The notes below the pieces were generated by a model. It saw only the letters and a program-made list of their open reading frames with translations, searched no databases and had not been told where the DNA came from. Below are positions 56,117-63,680 of a stretch of 64,000 nucleotides of DNA, piece after piece (the first letter of the stretch is position 1; every line of letters starts with the position of its first letter). The stretch is taken from the NCBI RefSeq assembly GCF_031760065.1, contig NZ_CP134500.1, forward strand, positions 5,332,001 to 5,396,000. Direction: 5' to 3'. A program made the position numbers and the translations under genes. The stretch is from Streptomyces durocortorensis (GTDB lineage Bacteria; Actinomycetota; Actinomycetes; Streptomycetales; Streptomycetaceae).

Positions 56117-56947
56117 TCAGCGTCGCGGGTCGCAGTGCTTCCGGCAGATCGCCAGGTGGACCGGGCCCATATTGGGTTTGAGGATCTCACTGAGCAAGGT
56201 CTCCTTGCTCACCGTGATGGAACCGCTCAGCATCCTCAGGTCGGACCCGGGCGCCACGGTGTAGTCCGGGAACGACTTGCCCGGACCGACGATCTCCGTG
56301 GGCTTGATCTTCTTCCCCTGCTCTATCGCGAGGCCGACGGACTGGCGAAGGCCGACGCCGTCCGCCACGTAGAAGTATCCCCAGGTGCCACTGGGCATGT
56401 CGGTGTCCCCAGTGCCGCGGACGTACCAACCGTGGCCGGCGACGACGGCCTGGCCGTCGGGGCGTCCGCCGGGGAGCCGTTCCGCGGCGGGGCCCACACC
56501 CTTGCCGTGTGTGGGTATGTCGTGCCCGCGCAGTTCGGGAGCCACGGCCGCCCGCCGCCACCCCGTGAGCCCCCCGATCCCGGTCACGGCGATCTGCTGG
56601 GTCAGTTCCTCCGCGGCCTCCCCGTACAGGTCCGCGAGCGCGTCGCAGCCCTGCTGGCGGAGCATGTACTCCGCGCGGTAGAGGCGGTAGGCCGGGCGAA
56701 CGGGGAGGTACTTGTCGACGAAGGCCCCAGCGCCGCCATTCTGGCCGGTGAAGGCGCCATGGAGGTCGCCGACGAATTCGAAGGGCATCTTGAGCCCTTG
56801 CACGAAGCCGCTGCCGAAGATCTTCAGGCCCTCGCCGAGGCTGTCGACATGGCCGTTGCCGTCATCGCCCGGTACGGGGGTCAGCCCGCTCGGGTCGGTG
56901 AGGACACGTCGGAACGGGCCTGGAAACAGCGCGGAACGGCCCCGCAC
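56117..56947 (-). CDS. Orphan polymorphic-toxin-like C-terminal cassette
   Basis: A 276-residue frame. The region from DPSGLTPVPGDDGNGHVD looks like the junction that follows RHS-type cores; next comes SLGEGLKIFGSGFVQGLK, a hydrophobic region (about 45-150) with QNGGAGAFVDKYLPV and IAVTGIGGLTGW, and finally a domain with AGHGWYVRGTGD and ISVSKETLLSE-like TVSKETLLSEI, resembling the Stv-type adhesin/toxin domain found at ends of polymorphic toxins. No RHS repeats, export signal or other N-terminal body precede it. GTG at 56947 lies inside a hairpin and lacks a ribosome binding site. It may be a displaced cassette or a remnant. Confidence 0.6.
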   Translation of the reverse strand: MRGRSALFPGPFRRVLTDPSGLTPVPGDDGNGHVDSLGEGLKIFGSGFVQGLKMPFEFVGDLHGAFTGQNGGAGAFVDKYLPVRPAYRLYRAEYMLRQQGCDALADLYGEAAEELTQQIAVTGIGGLTGWRRAAVAPELRGHDIPTHGKGVGPAAERLPGGRPDGQAVVAGHGWYVRGTGDTDMPSGTWGYFYVADGVGLRQSVGLAIEQGKKIKPTEIVGPGKSFPDYTVAPGSDLRMLSGSITVSKETLLSEILKPNMGPVHLAICRKHCDPRR

Positions 56948-56967
56948 CGCAGCAGCGATGCGGGGCC
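56938..56967 (-). terminator. Hairpin terminator after the PepSY gene
   Basis: A 9-bp perfect stem GGCCCCGCA / TGCGGGGCC with 12-base loop, 25 bases past the PepSY stop on the minus strand. The proposed GTG start of the downstream toxin-like frame is the first base beyond its far arm, so translation of that frame from PepSY read-through would be hindered. Confidence 0.65.
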
Positions 56968-56991
56968 TTCGGCCGCGAGGTGGCCGGTGCG

Positions 56992-57672
56992 TCAGTCGTC
57001 GTTCCGGTCGTCCGCGTCCCCGCCCCGGCTGTCCCGGTCGTCGTCATCCCGGTCCACCGTGACCTTGCCGGTCTTCGCGTCGACGCGGAGTTCGTGCTGC
57101 TTGCCGTCCTTGCCGGTGATGTCGACGTCCCAGCGCAGGACGTTGCCCCGGCGGCCGTCGTCATCAGCGTCATCGTCGTCCAGGTCGATCGAGGTGATAC
57201 GGCCCGGGGCGGTCTTCAGGGCGGCGTCCGCCGCCGCGTTCAGGGTGACGGGGGCGGAGCGGGGTGCGTGGCGGTCGCGGTCGTCGTTGTCGTCGTCCTG
57301 GCGGGTCTTCAGGACCTTGCCGGTGGTGGCGTCCACCGTGACGTCGTGCCACTTCTTGTCGGAGCCGTGGACGTCCAGCTCCCAGACCGTACGGCCGTTG
57401 TGGTCGTCATCGTCGTCGTCGTCCAGCTCGGCCTCGGTGACCGTGCCCGGGACGCTCTTCAGCGCGGCGGCGACGGCCTGGTCGAGGGTGATCCGGGCGG
57501 ATTCCTTGGCGGCCGGAGCCCGGTCGTCGGGAGCGTCGGCGGAGTTCACCATGCCTGCGCTCCTGGTGGGCGTTCGGTCGCCGTCGTCGTCCGCGAAGGC
57601 GACGGTGGCGGCGGCCGTGCCGCCGATCAGGACGGCCGCGGTGATCGCTGCGATGGTGGCGTTGCGCTTCAT
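56992..57672 (-). CDS. Secreted protein with two PepSY domains and poly-Asp tracts
   Basis: A 226-residue exported protein. Signal peptide MKRNATIAAITAAVLIGGTA with cleavage near residue 26. Two PepSY repeats follow (about residues 55-125 and 135-205), each with an ITLDQAVAAALK-like opening and a DATTGKVL / DAKTGKVT ending. Each repeat carries a poly-aspartate segment (seven Asp in the first, DDDDADDD in the second). PepSY domains elsewhere are regulatory or inhibitory modules of the exterior. ATG at 57672 follows GGGGAGGAA. It is divergent from the two-component operon, whose sensor has a matching 11-Asp tract. Confidence 0.88.
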   Translation of the reverse strand: MKRNATIAAITAAVLIGGTAAATVAFADDDGDRTPTRSAGMVNSADAPDDRAPAAKESARITLDQAVAAALKSVPGTVTEAELDDDDDDDHNGRTVWELDVHGSDKKWHDVTVDATTGKVLKTRQDDDNDDRDRHAPRSAPVTLNAAADAALKTAPGRITSIDLDDDDADDDGRRGNVLRWDVDITGKDGKQHELRVDAKTGKVTVDRDDDDRDSRGGDADDRNDD

Positions 57673-57741
57673 GAGGTTCCTCCCCGAAGGTCGTCGGGAG
57701 CTGGTGTGCTGCTCGACGGGTTCCACACTGCCGACCTCTTG

Positions 57742-57779
57742 CTGAACGCAGCCTGAAGCCACCTGAAGCCGTCTTCAGG
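57742..57779 (+). promoter_or_regulatory. CTGAA direct repeats between the PepSY gene and its two-component system
   Basis: CTGAA starts at 57742, 57753 and 57763 (spacing 11 and 10), the last two within the 9-mer CCTGAAGCC, followed by the inverted CTTCAGG at 57773-57779. Direct repeats at one helical turn are typical OmpR/PhoB-family sites. The location 23 bases before the regulator gene and 63 bases or more from the PepSY start fits co-regulation of both transcripts. Confidence 0.65.
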
Positions 57780-57801
57780 CGGAGTTTGCGAGGCTGTGCG
57801 C

Positions 57802-58464
57802 ATGCGCCTGTTGATCGTGGAGGACGAGAAGCGCCTCGCGGTGTCCCTGGCCCGGGGACTGACCGCCGAGGGCTTCGCCGTGGATGTCGTGCACGACGGG
57901 CTCGAAGGGCTGCACCGGGCGGGCGGGGGCGGCTACGACCTGGTGATCCTCGACATCATGCTGCCCGGCATGAACGGCTACCGGGTCTGCGCCGCCCTGC
58001 GCGCCGCCGGGCACGAGGTGCCGATCCTCATGCTGACCGCGAAGGACGGCGAGTACGACGAGGCCGAGGGGCTGGACACCGGGGCCGACGACTACCTGAC
58101 CAAGCCCTTCAGCTACGTCGTCCTCGTCGCCCGGGTGCGAGCCCTGCTGCGCCGCCGCGGGGCCGGAACGGCCGCGCCCGTGCTGACCGTCGGGTCCCTC
58201 CGCATCGACACCGCCGCCCGCCGCGTCCACCGGGGCGAGGACGAATACGCCCTCACCGCGAAGGAGTTCGCGGTGCTGGAGCAACTCGCCCTGCGCGCCG
58301 GGCAGGTGGTCAGCAAGGCAGCGATCCTGGAGCACGTCTGGGACTTCGCCTACGACGGCGACCCGAACATCGTCGAGGTCTACATCTCCACCCTGCGCCG
58401 CAAGCTGGGCGCCGCTTCCATCCGTACGGTGCGTGGCGCCGGTTACCGGCTGGAGGCGCTGTGA
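57802..58464 (+). CDS. OmpR/PhoB-type response regulator
   Basis: A 220-residue regulator with receiver residues LIVEDEKRL and phospho-acceptor Asp51 (VILDIMLPG), KPF switch Lys, and a C-terminal winged helix (LTAKEFAVLEQLALRAGQVV, VYISTLRRKLG, RTVRGAGYRL). ATG at 57802 is eight bases after GAGG; GTG 57796 adds two residues. Its stop overlaps the kinase start (GTGA), so the pair is translationally coupled. Confidence 0.95.
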   Translation: MRLLIVEDEKRLAVSLARGLTAEGFAVDVVHDGLEGLHRAGGGGYDLVILDIMLPGMNGYRVCAALRAAGHEVPILMLTAKDGEYDEAEGLDTGADDYLTKPFSYVVLVARVRALLRRRGAGTAAPVLTVGSLRIDTAARRVHRGEDEYALTAKEFAVLEQLALRAGQVVSKAAILEHVWDFAYDGDPNIVEVYISTLRRKLGAASIRTVRGAGYRLEAL

Positions 58465-59900
58465 GGTCCGTACGGGCCAGGGCCGCCCTCGGCGCCACCC
58501 TGGTCGTCGCCGTCGCCCTGGTCGCGGCCGGGCTCGCCGTCCTCCTCGTCCTGCGGGCCAACCTGACCGACCAGGCGGACCTCCAGGCGGAGGTGGCGGC
58601 CCGCGAGGCGGCCGGGCAGCTCGCCGTGGGCACGCCCTACGGCGAACTGGACCTGGACGACGCGGCGGACCATCCGGTCCAGGCCACCGACGAGGAGGGC
58701 CGGGTCGTCCTCGTGTCCGAGGAGCTGCGCGCGATCTCCGGTACGGGCTCGGCGGGCGTCACCCCGATGCCCTCGGCCTCGGCGGGGGCCTCCTCTTCGC
58801 CCGATGACGACGACGATGACGACGATGACGACGACAGCCGTCCCGGGCGCGGCGAGGTCTCCTCCGACGACCCGGTCTTCTCCGACGGCACCGCCACCGT
58901 GGACCGCGCCACCGCCGACTACCGCTTCGCCGCCGTCGAGGCGACCACTCCCGAAGGGGTCACCCTCACGGTGTACGCGGGCGCGCCGCTCGCCGCCGAG
59001 CAGGAGGCGGTGAACACGGTGCGCGGGGCCATGCTGACCGGACTGCCGGTGCTGCTGGTGGTCGTCGCCGGGGTGACCTGGCTGGTCACCCGCAGGGCCC
59101 TGCGGCCGGTCGAGGGCATTCGCCGCGAGATGGCCGCGATCACCGCGTCCGAGGATCTGGCGCGCCGGGTGCCCGAGCCCGATTCGCGCGACGAGATCGC
59201 CCGGCTCGCCCGGACGACGAACGAGACGCTGACGGTCCTGGAGGCATCGGTGGAGCGGCAGCGCGGGTTCGTCGCGGACGCCTCGCACGAGCTGCGGTCC
59301 CCGATCGCCTCGTTGCGCACCCAGCTGGAGGTGGCCGAGGCCCACCCGGAGCTGCTGGACCTCCCGGGGGCGGTCGCCGACACCGTACGGCTTCAGGTGC
59401 TGGCGGCGGATCTGCTGCTGCTGGCCCGGCTGGACGCGGGGGAGAAGCCGGGGGCCGCACGGCTTGAGGCGGGGGCGCTCGTCCGCGAGGAGGTGTCCCA
59501 GCGGACCGGGGACCGTATCCCGGTGACGGTTGAGGTGACCGAAGGCGGGGCGTTCGAGGTGAACGGGTCGCGGGGGCAGCTGGCCCGGGTGGTCGGCAAC
59601 CTGCTGGACAACGCCCAGCGGCACGCCGAGGAGGCGGTCGTGGTGTCGGTGGCGGCCGACGGGCACGGGGTGCGGGTGGAGGTCCGGGACGACGGGGCGG
59701 GCGTTCCCGAGGGCGAGCGCGAGCGGATCTTCGAACGGTTCGTCCGGCTCGACGACGCCCGCAGCCGGGATGACGGCGGCGCGGGCCTGGGCCTCGCCAT
59801 CGCCCGGGACGTCGCAGCCCGCCACGGCGGGACGCTGACGGTCCACCGGGCGGCGGAGGGGGGCGCGGCCTTCCGGCTGTGGCTGCCCCGCCCGGCCTGA
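58461..59900 (+). CDS. Sensor histidine kinase with poly-Asp extracellular loop
   Basis: A 479-residue kinase. Membrane helix 1 at about residues 5-30, an exported loop of about 150 residues, and membrane helix 2 near 195-215 (LTGLPVLLVVVAGVTWLV). HAMP-like segment, phospho-acceptor His in ADASHELRSPIA, N box NLLDNAQRHAEE and G boxes DDGAGVP and GAGLGLAIA follow. The loop contains Asp x11 just after a Ser/Ala segment (nt 58803-58835), an acidic patch able to bind divalent cations. GTG at 58461 overlaps the regulator stop. Confidence 0.93.
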   Translation: MRSVRARAALGATLVVAVALVAAGLAVLLVLRANLTDQADLQAEVAAREAAGQLAVGTPYGELDLDDAADHPVQATDEEGRVVLVSEELRAISGTGSAGVTPMPSASAGASSSPDDDDDDDDDDDSRPGRGEVSSDDPVFSDGTATVDRATADYRFAAVEATTPEGVTLTVYAGAPLAAEQEAVNTVRGAMLTGLPVLLVVVAGVTWLVTRRALRPVEGIRREMAAITASEDLARRVPEPDSRDEIARLARTTNETLTVLEASVERQRGFVADASHELRSPIASLRTQLEVAEAHPELLDLPGAVADTVRLQVLAADLLLLARLDAGEKPGAARLEAGALVREEVSQRTGDRIPVTVEVTEGGAFEVNGSRGQLARVVGNLLDNAQRHAEEAVVVSVAADGHGVRVEVRDDGAGVPEGERERIFERFVRLDDARSRDDGGAGLGLAIARDVAARHGGTLTVHRAAEGGAAFRLWLPRPA

Positions 59901-59904
59901 AGGA

Positions 59905-59940
59905 CCCGGGCCGGGCGCCGCGTCCGGCTCCCGGCCCGGG
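59905..59940 (+). terminator. Hairpin between convergent kinase and MarR genes
   Basis: A 10-bp stem CCCGGGCCGG / CCGGCCCGGG with 16-base loop, within the 43 bases between the kinase stop and the MarR stop. Confidence 0.6.
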
Positions 59941-59943
59941 CGG

Positions 59944-60420
59944 CTACACCTTGCCGCGCTTGCCGCGCAGGTGTTCCGCGATCGGGCTCAGGGCCGCGTG
60001 CAGGTCGGCGAGGGCCTCGGGGGGCAGCAGGTCCATGAAGTGCCGCCGTACCGAGGCGACATGGTGCGGGGCGACCTTGCGCATGGTCTCCGATCCGTGG
60101 TCGGTGAGGACGGCGTACAGTCCGCGGCGGTCCGACTCGCAGTGCGTACGGCGCACGAGCCCCGCGGTCTCCATGCGGGTGATCTGGTGCGAGAGCCGGC
60201 TCTTGGACTGGAGCGTGGCGGCGGCGAGGTCGCTCATCCGCATCCGCTGGTCGTCCGACTCGGAGAGGTTGACCAGGATCTCGTAGTCGTTCATGGTCAG
60301 GCCGAACGGCTGGAGGTCCTTCTCCAGTTGGTGCATCAGCAGCCTGCTGACGTCCAGGTGGGTGCGCCAGGCGCACTGCTCCGTGTCGCTCAGCCAGCGG
60401 GTGGCCGTCTCGGTCTCCAT
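59944..60420 (-). CDS. MarR-family transcriptional regulator
   Basis: A 158-residue winged-helix dimer. Recognition-helix region MSDLAAATLQSKSRLSHQIT and wing VRRTHCESDRRGLYAVLTDHG are standard. ATG at 60420; TAGAAT ends six bases before it, suggesting a leaderless mRNA, and the same AT-rich island (60421-60447) may be its operator. The ligand is unknown. Three AIM24 genes read towards it on the same strand. Confidence 0.9.
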   Translation of the reverse strand: METETATRWLSDTEQCAWRTHLDVSRLLMHQLEKDLQPFGLTMNDYEILVNLSESDDQRMRMSDLAAATLQSKSRLSHQITRMETAGLVRRTHCESDRRGLYAVLTDHGSETMRKVAPHHVASVRRHFMDLLPPEALADLHAALSPIAEHLRGKRGKV

Positions 60421-60426
60421 ATATGG

Positions 60427-60432
60427 ATTCTA
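60427..60432 (-). promoter_or_regulatory. -10 element and AT-rich operator candidate of the MarR gene
   Basis: TAGAAT on the minus strand, six bases from the ATG, inside an AT-rich stretch (60421-60447, including TTCTACCTAAGAAGTTGAA) that stands out from its GC-rich surroundings. TTC...GAA half-sites suggest autoregulatory binding. No -35 is evident. Confidence 0.4.
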
Positions 60433-60569
60433 CCTAAGAAGTTGAAAGCCGGACGAAATGAGGACGTGTGACGACCGGCGCCCCCGGTCCGCCGGAGTGC
60501 CCACGGGGCCGTCGGCAAGCACCGACGGTTGGGCGCAGGCGTTCGATGTCACACTCCGCAGACTACCGC

Positions 60570-61334
60570 TCACAAACCGAAGCGACGCTGGAGGTCCCCC
60601 AGCTGGCCGGGCATGCGCGGTCCGGACCCGGGTTGACCCCCGCCACCGGGAACGCCCGGCGCTTCCGGCGGTGCGCCCGTGGCCTGCTCCGCCATCAGCG
60701 CCTCGCTGGATTGCAGCAGCACCGTCCCCGCCCCGACGAACTCGAACTGGTGCTCCTCGCCCGAGGTCCCGCCGATCCCCGTCAATGACCGGATTCCGCC
60801 CATCACGCCCGTCATGTAGCCGTGGTCGTAGTGGTGGCAGGGCGAGGGGCAGTCGGCCCAGCCCACCAGCGCCTGCGGGTCGACCCGCAGCGGCGGCTCC
60901 ATGAACACCACCGGGCCGTTCGACGCGGCCACGAACTTCCCCGTACCGATCAGCGTCACGAACCCCGGCACGATCGACTGCTTCAGCGCGAGCTCCGGCT
61001 CGTACGCCAGCAGGTTCCCCGAGCGGATCGTCAGGTTCCCGTCGTCCAGGTCGAAGGAGTTCACATCGAACGCCCGGTCGGCGAGCAGCATCTTCCCGCT
61101 GCCCTCGGCCACCACCCAGTCGCTCGCGTGCAGTGGTGAATGGAAGCTGGAGCGCACCAGTCGCTCGAACCGGCCGTGCCCGATGCCGTCGAATTCGATC
61201 TGCCCGTAGTAGGCGATCATCTTGCCCTTCTGCAGGAACCACCGGCTCCCCTTGAGCTCCACGCAGAAGGTGTAGGCGTTGACGTTGTCGTCCGACGGCA
61301 GCGTCATCGGATCGAAGACCACGGGCGTGCTCAC
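60570..61334 (-). CDS. AIM24 family protein, third gene of the operon
   Basis: A 254-residue beta-helical AIM24/DUF124 protein. GTG at 61334 follows GAGGAGAA and overlaps the previous stop (GTGA). It has FCVELKGSRWFLQKGKMIAYYG near the start, a Cys/His segment CPSPCHHYDHG (about 170-180), and a C-terminal Gly/Pro-rich tail (about residues 215-254) absent from its two paralogues. The role of bacterial AIM24 proteins is unknown. Confidence 0.85.
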   Translation of the reverse strand: MSTPVVFDPMTLPSDDNVNAYTFCVELKGSRWFLQKGKMIAYYGQIEFDGIGHGRFERLVRSSFHSPLHASDWVVAEGSGKMLLADRAFDVNSFDLDDGNLTIRSGNLLAYEPELALKQSIVPGFVTLIGTGKFVAASNGPVVFMEPPLRVDPQALVGWADCPSPCHHYDHGYMTGVMGGIRSLTGIGGTSGEEHQFEFVGAGTVLLQSSEALMAEQATGAPPEAPGVPGGGGQPGSGPRMPGQLGDLQRRFGL

Positions 61335-61981
61335 AGCTTCTCCTCGGATGCCTGGACGTACACCGCGCCGCTCCCGCTCAGCTCCAGCTGGAACGCCTCG
61401 CCGGACCCCCGCCCCACCATGTCCCGCCAGCCCACCGCCGTGGACAGCTTGTTGCGGACCTCCCCGTGGTGGGCGACGTACGCCTGCGGGTCGACGTGGA
61501 TGTCCCGGCCCGGGGTGATCGGCAGCTCGATCACCCCGCCGTGGGCCATCACGGCGACCGCGCCGTGGCCCTTGAGCGTCGTCGTGAACAGGCCCTGGCC
61601 GGTCACCTGGCCGCGGACCATGCCCATCACGCCGCCCTGCGAGCCCATGAACATCGTGCCCTGCTGGAGGGAGCCGTCGAAGGCGAGGAGGCGGTCGGCC
61701 TCCACGTAGAGGGTGTCGCCGGACAGGTTGATCACCTGGATGTGGTGGCCGCCGTGGCCGAACATCACCGTGCCCGAGCCCTCGACCGTCATCAGCGGTG
61801 TCGCCTCGCCCGCCACCCGGCGGCCGATCATCGAGACGAAGCCGCCCTGGCCGCCCTGGATGTTCGGGGTGAACGACACCTCGCCCCGGTAGGCCAGCAT
61901 CGCACCGCGCTGGCTGAACAGCGTCTGGCCCGGAGCCACCGTGGCCTCGACCATCTTGGAGTTGATCTCCCGGAACGGCAT
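61331..61981 (-). CDS. AIM24 family protein, second gene of the operon
   Basis: A 216-residue AIM24/DUF124 protein with the repeated pattern GTVMFGHGGHHIQVINL, GDTLYVEADRLLAFD, GQGLFTTTLKGHGAV and HVDPQAYVAHHG. ATG at 61981 overlaps the preceding stop by one base. The His-rich GHGGHH may be a ligand site; otherwise no catalytic residues are evident. Confidence 0.87.
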   Translation of the reverse strand: MPFREINSKMVEATVAPGQTLFSQRGAMLAYRGEVSFTPNIQGGQGGFVSMIGRRVAGEATPLMTVEGSGTVMFGHGGHHIQVINLSGDTLYVEADRLLAFDGSLQQGTMFMGSQGGVMGMVRGQVTGQGLFTTTLKGHGAVAVMAHGGVIELPITPGRDIHVDPQAYVAHHGEVRNKLSTAVGWRDMVGRGSGEAFQLELSGSGAVYVQASEEKL

Positions 61982-62613
61982 CAGACATCGCCCCCGACCG
62001 TGTTGCGCTCGCTCGGCTGTACGTAGACCAGGCCGTCGCCCTCGAAGCGCATCTGGAACGCCTCGCCCGAACCCTCGCCCATCAGCGTCCGGAAGTTCAC
62101 CCCGCTCTGGAGCTGCTGGCGCAGATTGCCCTGATGGGCGATGTACGCGCCGGGGTCGACCATCAGCGGATACTGCGGGGACACCCGCAGCAGCACCGCC
62201 TTCCCCTCCGACATGATCGCCGCCTGGCCCGTGCCCTCCACGGTGGTGGTGAACAGGCCGTTGCCGCTCGCCCCGCCGCGCAGCCCGGTGAACGTCGTCC
62301 CCGTGCGCAGTCCGGCGTCGGTGGCCAGCAGATTGCTCGCCTCCACGTACAGCTTCTCGCCGTGCAGCGCGACGAGATTGATCTCGCTGGCCCGGTCGGC
62401 GAAGTAGCAGGTGCCCTGTCCGGACACCTCCATCACGGTCATCTGCTCGCCGGTGAGACGGCGGCTCACCATGCCGCGCAGTCCCTCACCGCCGCCGGTC
62501 ATCTTCTTGAAGGTCATCCGGCCGTCGTACGCGACCATCGAGCCGTTCTTCGCCTTGACGGCATCGCCCGTCAGATCGACGGCGAGCGTCTTGCTGCCTT
62601 GGAGTCGGAACAT
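61981..62613 (-). CDS. AIM24 family protein, first gene of the operon
   Basis: A 210-residue AIM24/DUF124 protein: GTCYFADRASEINLVAL, EKLYVEASNLLATD, GNGLFTTTVEGTGQA and MVDPGAYIAHQGNL. ATG at 62613 is preferred over GTG 62619, although no good ribosome binding site is seen. The three genes are paralogues of different length with one- to four-base overlaps, so they are translated together and may form a hetero-assembly. Confidence 0.85.
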   Translation of the reverse strand: MFRLQGSKTLAVDLTGDAVKAKNGSMVAYDGRMTFKKMTGGGEGLRGMVSRRLTGEQMTVMEVSGQGTCYFADRASEINLVALHGEKLYVEASNLLATDAGLRTGTTFTGLRGGASGNGLFTTTVEGTGQAAIMSEGKAVLLRVSPQYPLMVDPGAYIAHQGNLRQQLQSGVNFRTLMGEGSGEAFQMRFEGDGLVYVQPSERNTVGGDV

Positions 62614-62675
62614 CGCCACCCGACGAAGGTAGCCGCCCGCCCGCCGCCCCGGACACCCCCCACGGAACCGTTACG

Positions 62676-62720
62676 CCCCTGATGCTCCCCTGATGCACAC
62701 CCGCACAGGCCCTGATATGC
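62676..62720 (-). repeat. Tandem 11-bp repeats upstream of the AIM24 operon
   Basis: CCCCTGATGC at 62676-62685 and again at 62687-62696, with a variant CCCTGATATGC at 62710-62720. The first two are 11 bases apart, one helical turn. They lie 63 bases upstream of the first AIM24 start and could be a regulator site. Confidence 0.5.
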
Positions 62721-62743
62721 GGCGATACGCACGCCGGGGGAGG

Positions 62744-62770
62744 GGTGGGCCCCGGCGGCCGGGGCCCACC
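62744..62770 (+). terminator. GC hairpin in the divergent AIM24/DUF3817 region
   Basis: Perfect 12-bp stem GGTGGGCCCCGG / CCGGGGCCCACC with a three-base loop. Both neighbours read away from it, so it is not a normal terminator for either; it may be a leader structure, an insulator or the mark of a lost gene. Confidence 0.4.
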
Positions 62771-62866
62771 GGCGCGATGCCACAATGGGGAGCGGCTTGT
62801 GCCCGCGTTCACAAGCCCGTACGGCCCCTCCCGCCCACACGACCCCCTCCCACCGAAGGTGCCCCT

Positions 62867-63217
62867 GTGGACATCAAGACCGCTTCCGCCCTGCACCGGC
62901 TGCGCCTCATCTCGATTCCCGAGGCGCTGTCCTTCCCCGCCCTGATCCTCTTCGGCTCGATCCTCAGCCGGGTCTCGGACATCGACTTCCTGATGATGCC
63001 GCTCGGCCTCATCCACGGCATCCTCTTCGTGGTCTACGCCGTGTTCCTGCTCGACGTCTGGATGAAGGCCAAGTGGCCGCTCAAGCGCGTCGCCCTCTTC
63101 TTCGTCCTGTCCCTGATCCCCTTCGGCGGCCTCTACGGCGACAAGCTCCTCAAGGGTTACGAGGCCGACGGCGTCATCGCCGCCCGCGCCCGCCGCGAGG
63201 GCACGGTCAGCGCATGA
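62867..63217 (+). CDS. DUF3817 family membrane protein
   Basis: A 116-residue membrane protein with three segments (about residues 16-36, 43-65 and 74-96) and conserved [11 protein letters not shown] and [18 protein letters not shown] [15 protein letters not shown] at 62867 has GAAGG seven bases upstream. The stop overlaps the next start (ATGA). The family occurs widely in actinobacteria; its role is unknown. Confidence 0.85.
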   Translation: MDIKTASALHRLRLISIPEALSFPALILFGSILSRVSDIDFLMMPLGLIHGILFVVYAVFLLDVWMKAKWPLKRVALFFVLSLIPFGGLYGDKLLKGYEADGVIAARARREGTVSA

Positions 63218-63507
63218 TCGTCGCGTTCTCGGTCTCCCCGCTGGGCGTCGGTGAGGACGTCGGCGAGTACGTCGCCGACGCCGTTCGGGTCGTCCGCGAG
63301 TCCGGACTGCCCAACCGCACCGACGCGATGTTCACCTCCATCGAGGGGGAGTGGGACGAGGTCATGGACGTCGTCAAGCGCGCCGTCGCCGCCGTCGAAG
63401 CCCGCGCGGGACGCGTCTCCCTGGTACTGAAGGCCGACATCAGGCCCGGTGTCACCGACGGTCTGACCTCGAAGGTCGAGACCGTGGAGCGCTATCTCGC
63501 TCCCTGA
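63214..63507 (+). CDS. Thiamine-binding/YkoF-like small protein (MTH1187 type)
   Basis: A 97-residue ferredoxin-like protein: [20 protein letters not shown], then [20 protein letters not shown] and [12 protein letters not shown]. The MTH1187/DUF77 family binds thiamine-like or similar small ligands as a tetramer. ATG at 63214 overlaps the DUF3817 stop. A thiamine role is from family homology; no thi gene is adjacent. Confidence 0.85.
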   Translation: MIVAFSVSPLGVGEDVGEYVADAVRVVRESGLPNRTDAMFTSIEGEWDEVMDVVKRAVAAVEARAGRVSLVLKADIRPGVTDGLTSKVETVERYLAP

Positions 63508-63545
63508 CGCGCCGTCCGCGCGACCACACCCCGCGTTCACCCGAT

Positions 63546-63577
63546 AAGCCCCCGGAACCACACGGCCGGGGGCTTTT
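63546..63577 (+). terminator. Terminator after the thiamine-binding-like gene
   Basis: Perfect 10-bp stem AAGCCCCCGG / CCGGGGGCTT with 10-base loop and TTTT tail, 38 bases past the stop. It separates this pair from the following glycosyltransferase gene. Confidence 0.9.
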
Positions 63578-63680
63578 CCGGTGCCGGATCAAAAACCGCT
63601 CACTCGGACCTGCCAAGTCGACACGCCGTTAGCCGTCGCCTTCTGTGGGGATATCAACCCGTTCGACAGTGGGAGGCACG

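Noticed and set aside
58803..58835. GAT/GAC run considered as a microsatellite artefact
   Set aside because: The run encodes 11 Asp in a kinase loop and mixes both codons; it was kept as a protein feature, not a repeat.
57786..59900. Apparent single long frame running through the response regulator and kinase
   Set aside because: The regulator is in another frame with complete motifs; the kinase begins at GTG 58461, overlapping its stop. There is no fusion or frameshift.
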